Assembly: GCF_963169125.1 (NCBI RefSeq)
Contig: NC_084798.1
Coordinates: 101,015,970 to 101,079,969, forward strand
Reading direction: 5' to 3'
Origin: Humulus lupulus
Taxonomy: Eukaryota; Streptophyta; Magnoliopsida; Rosales; Cannabaceae
Length of the DNA: 64,000 bases
Shown here: positions 43,811 through 55,720 of the stretch, one piece after another
Layout of the letters: each line of letters starts with the position of its first letter
How positions within the stretch are numbered: the stretch's first letter is position 1
Program-made: the position numbers and the translations under genes
The notes under the pieces: generated by a model
Databases searched by the model: none
What the model was told of the DNA's origin: nothing
The model's input: only the letters and a program-made list of their open reading frames with translations

Positions 43811-46800
43811 ATGTCTCTCCGAAGATCTGCTCGCACCAACGGGAACGCTTCCAACGATGTTCCAGCGACCAATGCGGTCCCTACCGTTCGCCGAAGGAGA
43901 GTACGTGTTACTGCTCGCCGCAACGCACCGGCACAGCCAGCTGACAACACTGCAGAGATTGCCAGACTACGACAGCAAGTCGAGGAACTTCTGCAGCAAC
44001 AACGCCAACAGGCTCAATCTCAGCCTCAGCCTCCGCCACAGCCGCAGCCACAGCCAATGGCCCCAGCACCCCAACAAGTTGGTCCGTATGGGGGATGGCC
44101 TATGACGAACTACGCTCCTTATCCTGTTCAGCACATGGAGCCAGTGTACGAGAGGTTCCGCAAGCAGCACGCTCCGAACTTCGAAGGGACTACGGACCCC
44201 TTTGAAGCAGAAGAATGGCTAAGGAATGTGGAGCCGATCCTAGCCCACATGAACCTTAGTAATGCAGACCGCATATCCTGCGTCTCATCTTTGCTCAAGA
44301 AAGATGCCAGGATATGGTGGGACTTGGTCCAGCAATCCCACGATGCTGCCACCATGACGTGGACCCGATTTGTGGAGCTCTTCCACAAGAAGTACTACAA
44401 TTCAGCAGTGCTTGCTACGAGAGTTGAGGAGTTCACCAATCTGAAGCAAGGGAATTTAACAGTGGCGGAATATGCTCGTCAGTTCGATCGCTTAGCGAAG
44501 TTCGCAGCAGAGTTGGTTCCAACCGACTATCTAAGGGTGAACAAGTTTGTTAGAGGACTTCGCCCGAAGATCGAGATGGGGGTTAAACTAGCAAACCCGG
44601 GAAACACTTCATATGCCGACGTTCTTGAGACGGCAATTGAAGTAGAAAGGTTGCAAGCCAACGTGAGCAAAGAAGAAGCCAGCAAGCCGGAACCTAGGCA
44701 GCAGAGCCAACCTCAGGCCAGTCGGAACAACAATCAGTCCAGCAACAGTCAGTCCAACAACAACGGTAACGGACAGAAGAGAAGGCATCCTGACAACAAG
44801 CAAGCCGACAACAATAAAAGGGCACGACCGAGTAATGGGGGAAATAGGTCGGGCTACGTGGAATACCCGCCATGTGCCAAATGTCAGAAGAAGCACCCCG
44901 GAGAATGTCGTGCCAACACCAAGGAGTGTTTCAACTGTGGTCAAGAAGGGCATCGTAAAAGAGACTGTCCTCAGCAAAAGCCGGAAGGAAAGAAGGACGA
45001 AAAGATGGTTCCTGCTCGGGTTTTTGCTTTAACCCAAGGAGAGGCGGATGCTAGCAACAAGGTGGTCACAGGTCAGGTTTCCATCCTCAATAAATTATGT
45101 CATGTATTATTTGATTCGGGAGCCACCCATTCGTATATTTCGTTAGGAATGATAGATAAACTAGACAAACCTAGTGAAAGATTTAGAACTAGGTTTGCAA
45201 CCGAGTTGCCTTCGGGCAAAGTAGTTCTATCATCACGAATTGTACGAGGCGTACCAATCAAGATTGAGGACAAGGAACTAGAAGGAGACCTGATAGAGCT
45301 GGTGATCAAAGACTTCGACGTCATACTAGGCATGGATTGGCTAGCACGGCATGGCGCAACGATCGACTGCAGACGCAAGAAGGTGACATTCGATACTCCT
45401 GACGGCCAGAAACTGTGCTTCATGGGACAAGCTTCAGGACTACACACACCGTTAGTATCATCTCTCAAAGCTCAGAGAATGATGGAGAAAGGATGTCAAG
45501 CATTCTTAGCCAACATCACGAATGTGGAGAAGGAGACATCACTCAAAGTTGGAGATGTTCGAGTCATACAAGAATTTCCAGAAGTTTTCCCCGATGACTT
45601 GCCAGGATTGCCGCCAACTACAGAAATAGACTTCACGATAGAATTAGTACCGGGCACCGAGCCTATCTCTAAGGCACCATACCGGATGGCACCTACGGAA
45701 CTCAAGGAGTTAAAGACGCAGCTACAAGAACTCCTAGACTTGGGTTTCATTAGGCCAAGTCATTCACCATGGGGAGCTCCGGTACTATTCGTGAAAAAGA
45801 AGGACGGAAGTATGCGCATGTGCATAGACTACCGTGAGCTGAATAAAGTAACGATTAAGAACAAATACCCGCTACCTCGGATTGATGATTTGTTTGATCA
45901 ACTCCGAGGCGCGACTGTATTCTCTAAGATCGATTTACGGTCCGGGTATCATCAGCTCAAGGTAAAGGGGGAAGATATTCCTAAGACAGCCTTTAGGACT
46001 CGTTATGGACATTACGAGTTCTTGGTTATGTCTTTTGGTCTTACTAACGCGCCAGCCGCGTTTATGGACTTAATGAATAGGGTCTTCAAGGACTACTTGG
46101 ATAAATTCGTCGTTGTGTTCATCGACGACATTTTAATTTACTCCAAGGATGAAGTGGAGCACGAGGAACACTTGAGGATAATTTTGACGCGATTGAAGGA
46201 GCACCAACTCTACGCGAAGTTCAAGAAATGCGAGTTTTGGCTCTCACAAGTGGCGTTCCTCGGGCACATCATATCGAAAGACGGAGTTGCAGTAGATCCA
46301 TCGAAGGTAGAGGCCGTGAAAGATTGGCCTAGACCAAAGAACGCGTCGGAAGTAAGAAGCTTCTTAGGGCTAGCAGGTTACTATAGAAAGTTTGTAGAGG
46401 GCTTTTCTAAAATAACCACTCCACTCACCAACCTGACCCGGAAGCAACAAAAGTTTAACTGGAATGATAAGTGTGAGGAAAGCTTCCAGTTGCTTAAGGA
46501 TAAGCTTTGCTCAACACCAGTACTTAGTGTCCCAACACCCAACGACAAGTTCGTTGTCTACTGTGATGCATCAAAGTTAGGATTGGGATGCGTACTGATG
46601 CAAAATGACAAGGTGATAGCCTACGCGTCACGTCAGTTAAAGGAGTATGAACAACGCTATCCAACTCACGATATGGAGTTGGCAGCGGTGGTCTTTGCGT
46701 TAAAAATCTGGCGCCATTATCTTTACGGAGAACGGTGCGAGATTTATACGGACCACAAAAGTTTAAAATACTTCTTTACTCAGAAGGAGCTTAACATGAG

Positions 46801-48445
46801 GCAGCGCCGGTGGTTGGAATTAGTAAAGAATTACGACTGCGAAATCCTATACCACCCGGGGAAGGCAAACGTAGTTGCCAATGCACTTAGCCGAAAAAGT
46901 TATGGGAACTTAGCAGCCTTATCCGGAATAGAAAAGCCACTACAGCAGGAGCTTATCAGTGCCGGAATAGAAGTGGTTGTAGGCAAGCTGGCTAACTTGT
47001 CTATCCAATCGAATCTGCTAGAAGACATACGGAATGGTCAGAGACATGATGATTCACTAGCAACGCACATGAATGCAGTCCGAGAAGGCAAGACTACAGA
47101 TTTCTCAATATCCAGTCAAGGTTTATTGAGATATAAGGATCGAGTATGCGTGCCAGACGATCAGAGTATTAAGAAGACGATCCTAGAAGAAGCGCACAGT
47201 ACTCCGTACTCAGTTCATCCAGGGTCTACCAAGATGACTCATGACATCAAGGCAGTCTATTGGTGGCCAAGGATGAAGAAGGACATAGCAGAGTATGTAT
47301 CTAAGTGTCTGGTATGCCAGCAAGTGAAGGCGGAGCATCAGCGACCTGCAGGATTATTGCAACCGCTTAGCATACCGGAGTGGAAGTGGGACGATATAGC
47401 CATGGACTTCGTGACGGGTCTGCCAAAGACAAATAAGCAGCATGATTCTGCTTGGATAGTCATAGATAGACTAACCAAGTCGGCTCATTTTCTGCCTGTT
47501 AAGACTTCTTATACGGCAGACCAATATGCAGACATCTACATCCAAGAGATTGTACGATTGCATGGAATCCCCAAGACGATAGTATCAGATAGAGGATCAG
47601 TGTTTACGTCAAGATTTTGGAGAAGCTTACAGCAAGCCATGGGTACTAAGTTAAGTCTTAGTACAGCTTTCCATCCTCAGACAGATGGGCAGTCAGAGCG
47701 TACGATTCAGATTTTAGAGGATATGCTACGCGCATGTGTACTTGACTTCGGAGGATCGTGGAACAAGTACTTACCGCTGATCGAGTTCTCGTACAACAAT
47801 AGCTACCAGTCGACGATCGAGATGGCACCTTATGAGTTGCTATATGGAAGAAGGTGCCGATCACCGTTGCACTGGGACGAGGTAGGAGAAAGGCAGCTTC
47901 TAGGGCCCGAAGCTGTTAGGCAAGCTCAAGAAGCAGTAACGCTTATTAGACAGCGTATGGTTGCTGCTCAAAGCCGACAGAAAAGCTATGCAGATACCAA
48001 GAGACGCGATGTGGAGTTCCAAGTTGGAGATCAAGTCTTCCTGAAGATATCTCCTATGAAGGGTGTCAAGCGGTTCGGGAAGAAAGGCAAGCTCAGTCCC
48101 CGATTCTTAGGTCCTTTTGAGATATTGGACAAAGTGGGACCAGTTGCGTATAGACTAGCCCTACCGCCAGCACTAGCCGATAGTCACAACGTCTTCCACA
48201 TCTCGATGTTACGCAAGTATGTGTCAGACCCATCTCACGTCCTCAAGTACGATACCATAGCACTCCAGAAAGACTTAAGTTACGAGGAACGACCGGTTAG
48301 CATCCTAGATAGGGGGATGAAGCAGTTACGGTCCAAGAGCTTTCCTATAGTTAAAGTCCTATGGAGCAATAGTTCTGAACGCGAGGCAACGTGGGAGTTG
48401 GAAGAGGACATGCAGAGCCGGTATCCGGAGTTATTTGGTAAGTAA
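43811..48445 (+). CDS. Intact Tekay gag-pol polyprotein (1544 aa)
   Basis: One uninterrupted frame, [16 protein letters not shown] to YPELFGK. The gag domain is at about 113-285. The zinc knuckle C373-X2-C-X4-H-X4-C ([14 protein letters not shown]) follows. Protease D435 lies in DSGATHS. RT spans about 620-800 with FIDD (D772, D773). RNase H has D919 (CDAS), E956 (DMELAA) and D981 (TDHKSL), but the fourth acidic position, normally D in ADALSR, is N1024 (ANALSR). Integrase has zinc-binding H1129 and C1166/C1169 and the catalytic triad D1199, D1260, E1296 (DDX35E spacing). The C-terminal chromodomain, about 1497-1544 ([20 protein letters not shown]), places it in the Tekay/Del chromoviruses, which target silent chromatin. 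Tekay-II keeps ADALSR and Tekay-I keeps the D, so N1024 is probably a private mutation that may weaken RNase H. A G-to-E change in 'STIEMAPYE' is a second oddity. Otherwise it looks functional. Confidence 0.97.
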   Translation: MSLRRSARTNGNASNDVPATNAVPTVRRRRVRVTARRNAPAQPADNTAEIARLRQQVEELLQQQRQQAQSQPQPPPQPQPQPMAPAPQQVGPYGGWPMTNYAPYPVQHMEPVYERFRKQHAPNFEGTTDPFEAEEWLRNVEPILAHMNLSNADRISCVSSLLKKDARIWWDLVQQSHDAATMTWTRFVELFHKKYYNSAVLATRVEEFTNLKQGNLTVAEYARQFDRLAKFAAELVPTDYLRVNKFVRGLRPKIEMGVKLANPGNTSYADVLETAIEVERLQANVSKEEASKPEPRQQSQPQASRNNNQSSNSQSNNNGNGQKRRHPDNKQADNNKRARPSNGGNRSGYVEYPPCAKCQKKHPGECRANTKECFNCGQEGHRKRDCPQQKPEGKKDEKMVPARVFALTQGEADASNKVVTGQVSILNKLCHVLFDSGATHSYISLGMIDKLDKPSERFRTRFATELPSGKVVLSSRIVRGVPIKIEDKELEGDLIELVIKDFDVILGMDWLARHGATIDCRRKKVTFDTPDGQKLCFMGQASGLHTPLVSSLKAQRMMEKGCQAFLANITNVEKETSLKVGDVRVIQEFPEVFPDDLPGLPPTTEIDFTIELVPGTEPISKAPYRMAPTELKELKTQLQELLDLGFIRPSHSPWGAPVLFVKKKDGSMRMCIDYRELNKVTIKNKYPLPRIDDLFDQLRGATVFSKIDLRSGYHQLKVKGEDIPKTAFRTRYGHYEFLVMSFGLTNAPAAFMDLMNRVFKDYLDKFVVVFIDDILIYSKDEVEHEEHLRIILTRLKEHQLYAKFKKCEFWLSQVAFLGHIISKDGVAVDPSKVEAVKDWPRPKNASEVRSFLGLAGYYRKFVEGFSKITTPLTNLTRKQQKFNWNDKCEESFQLLKDKLCSTPVLSVPTPNDKFVVYCDASKLGLGCVLMQNDKVIAYASRQLKEYEQRYPTHDMELAAVVFALKIWRHYLYGERCEIYTDHKSLKYFFTQKELNMRQRRWLELVKNYDCEILYHPGKANVVANALSRKSYGNLAALSGIEKPLQQELISAGIEVVVGKLANLSIQSNLLEDIRNGQRHDDSLATHMNAVREGKTTDFSISSQGLLRYKDRVCVPDDQSIKKTILEEAHSTPYSVHPGSTKMTHDIKAVYWWPRMKKDIAEYVSKCLVCQQVKAEHQRPAGLLQPLSIPEWKWDDIAMDFVTGLPKTNKQHDSAWIVIDRLTKSAHFLPVKTSYTADQYADIYIQEIVRLHGIPKTIVSDRGSVFTSRFWRSLQQAMGTKLSLSTAFHPQTDGQSERTIQILEDMLRACVLDFGGSWNKYLPLIEFSYNNSYQSTIEMAPYELLYGRRCRSPLHWDEVGERQLLGPEAVRQAQEAVTLIRQRMVAAQSRQKSYADTKRRDVEFQVGDQVFLKISPMKGVKRFGKKGKLSPRFLGPFEILDKVGPVAYRLALPPALADSHNVFHISMLRKYVSDPSHVLKYDTIALQKDLSYEERPVSILDRGMKQLRSKSFPIVKVLWSNSSEREATWELEEDMQSRYPELFGK

Positions 48446-48467
48446 ATTTCGAGGACGAAATTCTTTT

Positions 48468-48481
48468 TAGTAGGGGAGAAT
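48468..48481 (+). other. Polypurine tract of Tekay-III
   Basis: 'tagtaggggagaat' lies immediately before the LTR start. It is shared with Tekay-I. Confidence 0.85.
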
Positions 48482-50399
48482 TGTAGAGTCCAAGAACTTT
48501 ACTTAGCTAATTGTTTAGTAGTATTATAGTATGTTTAGTGTTATCATTGTTACTTTGGATTTTTGGTTCAGACCGGGAGTTATTTGGACACTCATAGTAG
48601 TACTTATAGATTTTCTAAGTTTAACCTATAGTTTAAGAATATTAAGTATAACCTAAGGTTTGATTAATGTGTCTGATATTAAGGAATATATTATTATATT
48701 ATAAGGTTTAGACATCAACCAATAGGATTTTAAGCACATGTTTTGAATGGTAATTAAGGATTTAGTATTTTTGAGGATTAAATTAAATAAGGGTAAAAGT
48801 TTGAATGTATAGGGTCAGTCAGCAGCTTTGAGCACGTTGAGGGCTTAGTCAAGGCTGTTTACTCCATTCAAACTCAGCTAAAAATGTGTAAATTCGTGTT
48901 TAAATATTCAGCGTATGCCGATATATCGCAGCTATAGGGGGCGATATGTCGCAGCACGTAGATACGGAAAACACGAATCGATGCACGGTCGCCTCGGGAA
49001 CAAAGGTCCAGGCGATATATCGCCTATAGGGGGCGATATATCGCCTCCACCAGCATGAATTCAAATACATTTGAATTCTTTTCCCTTCAGCCATTCAAAC
49101 TCCTTCAACAGTCCAGCATCTTCTGAACGAGTCTTCAGCCTCTGCTGAACGATTATTCAAATGATTTTCACCTAAAAAGCCATTATTTTTATTCAAGTAA
49201 AATCAAGATATTTTCATTCCCAAACTCTATAAATAGGACCTAGTACCCAGCCATTATTCACCATTTGCTCTAAGTTCAGAGGCTGCTAGTGTTAAGTGAG
49301 TGAGAGAGTGTAAACACTTGGTTTGGGGAAAAACTATAAGCTTAAACATCATAAGCTTATCAAACACTTGGGAAGTAAGTGAGTGCTATAGTATTTCGGT
49401 GGATGTTAGATTGATCTTGCAATCTTTGAGGTAAACCCAAAACTCTAGTCCTTTCTGTATTCTATGTTATTTCTTTTCTCAAAACCTTCTACTCAGTCCC
49501 CTAACCTTATTCTTATTTTTGGTTAGGGAATCCAAGTTCTTAAGCACTTAAGTGGTGGTAAGCATATTTTCGTTTAATGGTTTAGTCTTCCTATTCTCTT
49601 TCATTTCATCTCCTTTCTTTAGACTCACCCTTGTTCATTGTGGTTTTAGGAGTGTTCCAAAAGTCCTAACTCAGTCCATTTTATCCCGGTAACTTTGGTA
49701 AGGAAAATAGGCTAGAATTAATATGTTATGTGCTTATGTTATCTATATGTTTATGTTATTAAAAGTGTTATGATATGTATATGTGTATGTAGGCTTGGGC
49801 ATATGACCCATATGACTAACAAGACCCCAAATGGGTTATGGGCATATGACCTACTTAGCTAGTAGGACCCCATTAACCCCATGGGCATATGCTTGTTTAG
49901 TCTATGGGACCCCAAGTAATAATGGCCATTATAATAAGTGTATGTTATATGTATTATGTTAAGTCTTTATGTTTTCTTATGAAATTGTGTATATGACTAT
50001 GTGTTAGGTTTTCCCTTGCTGGGCATTAGGCTCACTCCTTTCTGTTTATGTGCAGGAAAATAAGCTTAGAGGCGGTAAGATTCGTGATGCTTGGGAGGAT
50101 GTGTATCGATGATGAATGGAGTCAAGGGGCCGAGCGTTATCGATTCGAGGATGTAGTCTCCTTTTATGTTTTTTATGGTTTTACATGTATTTTCCGCATT
50201 ATTATGTAATGTCTTTTATTTTAAATCTTATTTTGTTTTAAAGACAATGGGATCCCAAAATCCTTTTTAGTATTCTGTTTCTTTGTAAATAACTCTTATT
50301 TTCAAGTTACTCAATAAATTATGGTATTTTCGTAAAATGTAAGTTTTTATGTATAGTTTCGATAATGGTCCAATTAGTCTAGATTAGTGGGTCATTACA
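48482..50399 (+). repeat. 3' LTR of Tekay-III (1918 bp)
   Basis: TGTAGAGTCCAAG ... GGGTCATTACA. It is uninterrupted and serves as the reference for the split 5' LTR. The TATA box is at 49228-49235, palindromes at about 48919-49044, direct repeats of about 40 bp at about 49796-49915, and the conserved 'cttgctgggcattaggctc' motif at 50016-50034. Confidence 0.96.
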
Positions 50400-53204
50400 T
50401 ACTCAGACCTCAATAAGGCTTGTCCAAAGGACTGCTTCCCCTACCTCGAATCGACCAGTTTGTAGATGCCACAACTGGGCATGGACTTATGTCATTTATG
50501 GACGCTTATTCTGGATATAACCAGATCGCCATGCATGCCCCAAACCAAGAGCATACGAGTTTTGTGACAGACAAAGGACTGTATTGCTACAATGCCATGC
50601 CGTTCAGACTAAAGAATGCTGGAGCCACTTACCAACGGATCGTAAACATGATGTTCTCCGAGCAGATAGGTAATAACATGGAAGTTTATGTTGATGATAT
50701 GTTGGTTAAATCTAAACATAACAGTAACCATGTGGACGACCTTGAAGAGTGTTTTGCCGTGTTACAGAAGTATGACATGAAACTCAACCCCCAGAAGTGC
50801 TCTTTCGGAGTATCGTTAGGAAAGTTCCTAGGCTTCATTGTAAACGCGCGAGGAATAGAAGCTAATCCAGACAAGATCTAGGCTTTAATTGATATGCCCT
50901 TGCCTCGAAAGCATAAGGATGTCCAAAGTTTGACTGGGCGGATGGCGGCACTAAGTAGGTTTATCTCGAAATCTACAAACCGTTGTCTTCCATTTCTCAA
51001 CCTTTTGAGGGGAGGCAAAAAGTTCGAGTGGACAGAAGAATGCGAGTTAGCTTTTTAGGAGCTCAAGAAGCACCTTGCGGAGCCTCCCATCTTGTCGAAA
51101 CCCATCACGGGGGAAATTTTGTACCTATATCTTGCTATGACCGAGCACGCCATTAGCGTCATGCTCGTCCGAGAAGAACAGAAGGTGTAGAAGCCTGTAT
51201 ACTATGTCAGCAAAAGGTTATTGGGGGCAGAATCGAGATACCCCTTAATGGAGAAGCTGGCTCTCAGCCTAATTCACTCATCTCAAAAGCTCCGACCCTA
51301 TTTCCAGGCGCATCCCATTCATGTGCTGACCGATCAACCACTAAGACAAGTCTTGTCCAAGCCAGAAGCCTCGGACTGATTACTGAAATGGGTCATTGAA
51401 CTCGGACAATTCGAGATCACCTATCATCTGAGGACAACCATAAGAGGACAGGCCCTAGCAAACTTCATAGTGGAATGCACTGGAGTGACCAACGATGAAG
51501 TTATAACCCCAGTCCGCGAAAATGGGTCGGGGCAGAAATAATACTGATCACCCCAGCAGGAAGTTGATTCCACTCCACTTTGAGATTTGAATTTGAAGCG
51601 CCAAACAACGAGGCGGAATACGAAGCTCTACTAGTAGGACTTCGAATAGCCAAGGAACTCAAGGCTAAGGTGGTACATTGCTACAGTGACTCCCAGTTAG
51701 TGGTCAACCAAATCATAGGGGAATACCAGACTCACGGGACGAGAATGGTTGCATATTTAGAAAAAGCGAAGGCGGCCCTCGAGCAATTCGAATTTTACAC
51801 GATAGAATAGGTTCCCTGAGAGCAAAATTCGAATGCAGATGCCTTAGCCAGGCTCACCACATCCACCGAGGTCGATGAACTAAATGTCGTGCCAATTGAA
51901 CATCTATCAACACCCAGTATAATCGAGCCTGAACAGGAAGATGTATGCATGATAAACTCTGAGCTGACCTAGATGACCCCGATAATTAAGTACCTTGAGA
52001 CCGACATTCTCCCAGAAGAACACACTAAGGCTCAAAAATTGATGTATCAAATCCCCAGGTACACCATAGTGGATGGAAGGCTATATATAAGAGGATACTC
52101 TATGCCATTACTCCGATGTGTGACTCCACCCGAGGCTAAAAAGATCATGGAAGAAATTCATGAAGGATTCTATGGAGACCACACTGGGGGGCATAGCCTA
52201 TCCAAGAAAATCTACGCCAAGGATACTTCTGGCCTACCATCAAAGCAGATTCGTTTGATTACGTCAAGAAATGCAACAAGTGTAAACGATTCGCCACAAT
52301 TCCTCGAGCTCCACCTTTCGAGCTAACTATGATGACCTCCCCATGGCCATTTGTAGTCTAGGGAATCGACCTCATATGCTCGCTGCCAACTAGCAAAGGC
52401 GGAGTCAAATACGCAGTAGTCGCAGTAGATTACTTTACAAAGTGGACTGAGGTCGAGCCTCTAGCGACAATTACCTCAAAAAAATTCTTTGACTTTGTGG
52501 TAAAGAACATTATATGCCGATACAGGATACCAAGGAAGATTGTGTCCAATAACGGTACTCAATTCGATAGCAATTTGTTTACCAACTTTTGCGAGAAAAA
52601 TGGGATAATAAAGAGCTTCTCCTCTGTGGCCCATCCCCAAGCGAATTTCCAGGTCGAAGCTGTAAACAAAACCCTAAAAAGTTCTCGGAAGAAAAAGTTG
52701 GAAGAAGCAAAAGGGAAATGGCCCGAAGAATTGCCCCAAGTTTTGTGGGCATATCAAACCACAGCTCGTACTTCAGCGGGACATACCCCCTTTTCTTTGG
52801 CATATGGATGTGAGGCTATGCTGCCAATCGAGGTCGAAATACCCACAATTGGTGCCCACGCTTATGACCAAGCCTCGAACCAATCCCAGCTCGAAGTAAG
52901 TCTGGACTTGATTGAAGAAAGAAAGGACAAAGCTCAGCTAAAAAATGATGCATACCAACAGCGAGCTACCCGGTATTTCAATAAAAGAGTTCGAGATAGA
53001 AAATTTAGTGTGGGAGATTTGGTGCTTAGGCGTGTGTTCTTGGCAACGTGGGATCCAGCTGCTGGCGTGCTCGGGCCTAATTGGGAAGGACCTTATCAAA
53101 TCGAATCAGTTATCCGACCTGGCATATACAAGTTGGCAAGATTGAATGGGAGTTTGGTACCTCGAGCATGGAATGGCGAACATCTACAACCTTACTATCA
53201 ATAG
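50400..53204 (+). pseudogene. Tat pol, second part: RT, RNase H, second RNase H, integrase
   Basis: Continues the RT cut at 32603: SDLNKACPKDCFPLPRIDQF, then MDAYSGYNQI and the active site YVDD (about 50688). Stops begin at 50879. RNase H follows at about 51000-51480 (YPLMEKLALSL, HVLTDQPLR), where the usual GQALADF reads GQALANF. A second RNase H-like domain, typical of Tat elements, lies at about 51520-51850 ([32 protein letters not shown]). Integrase starts near 51973 with a frameshift near 52215 inside the zinc-binding part. The core has GIDLIC, then IVSNNGTQFD where the second catalytic D is N, then HPQANFQVEAVNKTL with the E kept. The last clean frame is 52497-53204. It is not functional. 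Confidence 0.92.
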
Positions 53205-54098
53205 TGTAGGAATGATGTCACCTGTAACCATACTTGTTTATCTGTACTATGTTCCTATTAATAAATTGTTCAAATAAAGTTCGATTTTGTTTCACTATGC
53301 TGTATTTTTTGCAAACTCTCTTAATTTAATAACCTATGGTCACACTCATAGGATATTAAGGGGGCATTAGTGGTACATATACCATCAGCTTGAAAAAATG
53401 AAATAACCAAATTATTAAAAATAAAGTGTTTGGATATAACCAAATACGCGAGCTAAGATAGTTTGGAAATAACCAAATTATTAAAAATGAAATGTTTGGA
53501 TATAACCAAATACGCGAGCTAAGATGTTTTGGCTATAACCAAATTATGGAAAAATAAAAGTGTTTGGACGTAACCAAATACGTGATCTAGATATAACTAG
53601 ATCAAGAATATAAGTGAGTGGATTACAAACCAAACACGATCTAAATAGGTTTGGAACGAACCAGCTAAAACTAATCGACAGTAAGTTGGAACACAACCTA
53701 CTTCAAGCTAAGTCGAGATCGAGGCTGGCATATCCTGCAAAAAGATGGTTTCAACCTCATAACCTTGGGGAGCTACCCAAGGATGAGGAAAAGTAACTAA
53801 AAAGCAATATATAACTAAACCACCTACGTTACACAACATAGAAGTACTTTCGGGTGCATGGTAAAAGTAACTTTCGACCTTGACAAATAACAAGATCGGA
53901 TACGGATATATCGTGCAAACTATGCATGAATGCATTGAAGTTCGAGCTTAAAAATCCACCGCGTGTTTGTATGAATAAACAGACATAAGGACACTTTAAT
54001 ATAAATTGCATGAAATATTTTGACCTAAGAAATGTAAAGCAAAAATATTAAAGTAATGTCAAATACGGTATCATAAATATCATAAGAAAATAGCTCTT
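53205..54098 (+). other. Tat 3' noncoding region, first part
   Basis: Follows integrase. It holds a short tandem repeat (53398-53590) and then AT-rich sequence without a frame on either strand that I can support. Tat-lineage elements usually have a long region between integrase and the 3' LTR. Confidence 0.6.
53398..53590 (+). repeat. Tandem repeat, unit about 65 bp, three copies
   Basis: Three diverged units, each with 'aaccaaattattaaaaat' and then 'ggatataaccaaatacg'. The later unit has lost some bases. Confidence 0.8.
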
Positions 54099-54752
54099 TC
54101 ACGAGCTATAAATTGTCTTAGCCCCAGGGGCATAAAAAGAAAAAGACAAAAAATAACTATTACAAAAAATTTGAAGGGACACAGCCCCTGCCTTCATATG
54201 TTCCTGGCTCCAAGCTGCGTATCTTAGCTTGCTATCAGGATTCCCATCTCCCGGGGTGTGGCAACTTTGCTTGTGGGAGGTCGAAGCTCGATACCTCAGC
54301 GAGCCCGACAGTCCGATATTGTGGAGGGCCAGAATATCAGAGATCTGCCCTAATGAAGAGATCGAGCTCCAATAATGCTCGACCTCAAAAAAATCCCTCT
54401 TCAAGGTGGGGACGGAGGTTGGTTGTGAGGTCGAAGGTTCCCCCATCAGTAAGAATTGGAGATCACCTGGCCTAAAGGTAACTGTCACTTTGAGCAGAGA
54501 TTCGAGGGGAATTGATCTAAGCTCTGGATCCGGATCTGGGTAGATGGCGACCCTTAGTTTTTTCCTTTTTCCTTATTCGACCTCGTCTATCTGATCTCGA
54601 AAATTATCTCGGATGTCTTCTTGCTCACACCTCAGTTCGTGCTCCCGAATCAAGCGCTGGTTCCGAGTAAAAGGGGACTCCGGGCTCGAAGTTACTGGTG
54701 AATAAGGAATCGTGAGCTTTGACCCCCACTACTTTCCTGAGTTCTGCGGCAT
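54099..54752 (-). pseudogene. Antisense reading frame in the Tat 3' region (217 codons, two stops)
   Basis: On the minus strand a single frame runs from ATG at 54752 (MPQNSGK) to 54099 with only two in-frame stops: after residue 7, and after the EDIRDNFRDQIDEVE segment. The last 129+ codons are clean (FRPGDLQFLLMGEPSTSQ, KRDFFEVEHYWSSISSLGQI, HTPGDGNPDSKLRYAAWSQE). The composition is protein-like, not repeat-driven. Directly upstream are a splice-acceptor-like site touching the ATG and, farther up, a donor and a TATA box. Antisense genes between integrase and the 3' LTR are known in some Tat elements (for example Grande gene23). Whether this protein is related to those I cannot tell, and its function is unknown. 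Confidence 0.6.
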
Positions 54753-55236
54753 CTAGCAAGAGAGCAAAAGGGTGACGGCCAAGCGAACAAGAAATAATGA
54801 AAAACTAAGCTCGAATGATCGAGGCTACAAGGAAAACTCAATTCAAAGGACGAGGCCAGTCTCTCGGAGCGTGTATTCCACCAAAAGAAAGGAAGGTGGA
54901 TTTAATTTTGAAGATCCTGATATTTCAGGGAAAAAGTTGGCGGTTACCGAAAGAGTGGAATTTTTGGGAAACGTGCATTTTATAAAACCCTAATTTTATA
55001 CCTGATATCTTGGTGTACAAGATATGCCATTCAAAATTTAAAAAAAATCAGTAAAAAAGCCATATCTGGGTCTTCTACGCATGAACTAGGCTTGGAACCC
55101 AAAATATCAGAACTTAAGACTAGTATGTACTGAAACATTCTAATGTGCAAAACTAGCAAGGGAACAAACAGTGCAGGAATATAAATATGCATGAAAAATA
55201 TACGAGCATACAAAGCTATGAACAGAAAACTTACAC
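54753..55236 (-). other. Candidate intron of the antisense unit
   Basis: On the minus strand the donor GTAAGT starts at 55236 ('attgtGTAAGTTTTC') and the acceptor 'tttgctctcttgctag' ends at 54753, next to the ATG. The 484 bases between are A/T-rich. Inferred only. Confidence 0.4.
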
Positions 55237-55438
55237 AATGCGATCGGCGGAAACAGAGAGATTGATGATTGAATAAGTGGTTGCAAAAACGATCTCACAG
55301 AGTCGAAGAGGTGAACGTTGCTCTGTTTTCGTGGCTTGGAGAACATGCAAGAATTGGGCAATATTCTCTAGTTTTTTCTTCTTTTCTCTCTGCAACGGCT
55401 TGAACGTGAAAATAAAATGTGGGATGACGAGTGGAGAC

Positions 55439-55448
55439 ATTTATAAAT
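55439..55448 (-). promoter_or_regulatory. Candidate antisense promoter (TATA) in the Tat 3' region
   Basis: 'atttataaat' with a minus-strand context 'ccatggatttataaatgtc', about 200 bases upstream of the candidate donor. The exon between contains a pyrimidine-rich leader ('caatctctctgtttccgcc'). Confidence 0.4.
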
Positions 55449-55720
55449 CCATGGGAGTGTAAAAAGCTGAATTAATCTGGGCCATTAGCCAGATTCCATA
55501 TCAGAACTAATGGCCAGGGACCTGTGAGTAGATAGTACCATAAAGAGTGGCAGGCGGATAGACGTGGGCAGGTTTCCAAGGTACTCAAGTACTTTGATTT
55601 ATCAATACCCGGTTGACGCGTGTCCACACTCGAGTATTTTTTATGGTACAGTTTCCAAGAGGAGAAGTTCAAAAGTTTCCTTCTCATAGGATTCGAACTA
55701 ATACTTTTGAGGGGGCAAAC

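Larger units (their letters stand above)
32604..50399 (+). mobile_element. Young full-length Tekay (Del) chromovirus, Tekay-III
   Basis: The exact TSD TACTC (32599-32603 and 50400-50404) lies inside the Tat RT; removing element and one TSD restores the frame ...IDY-SDLNKACPKD. Each LTR is 1918 bp once the gag-only insertion and its 131-bp flanking duplication are set aside. I see only two differences between the LTRs (near 33917/49809 and 34134/50013). It has a PBS, a leader with ORF0, an uninterrupted gag-pol, and a PPT. Without the passenger it is about 9.7 kb. High LTR identity and open frames indicate a very recent insertion. Confidence 0.96.

Noticed and set aside
54772..54993. Plus-strand 73-codon frame in the Tat 3' region
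   Set aside because: It lies within the candidate antisense intron and has no recognisable motif.
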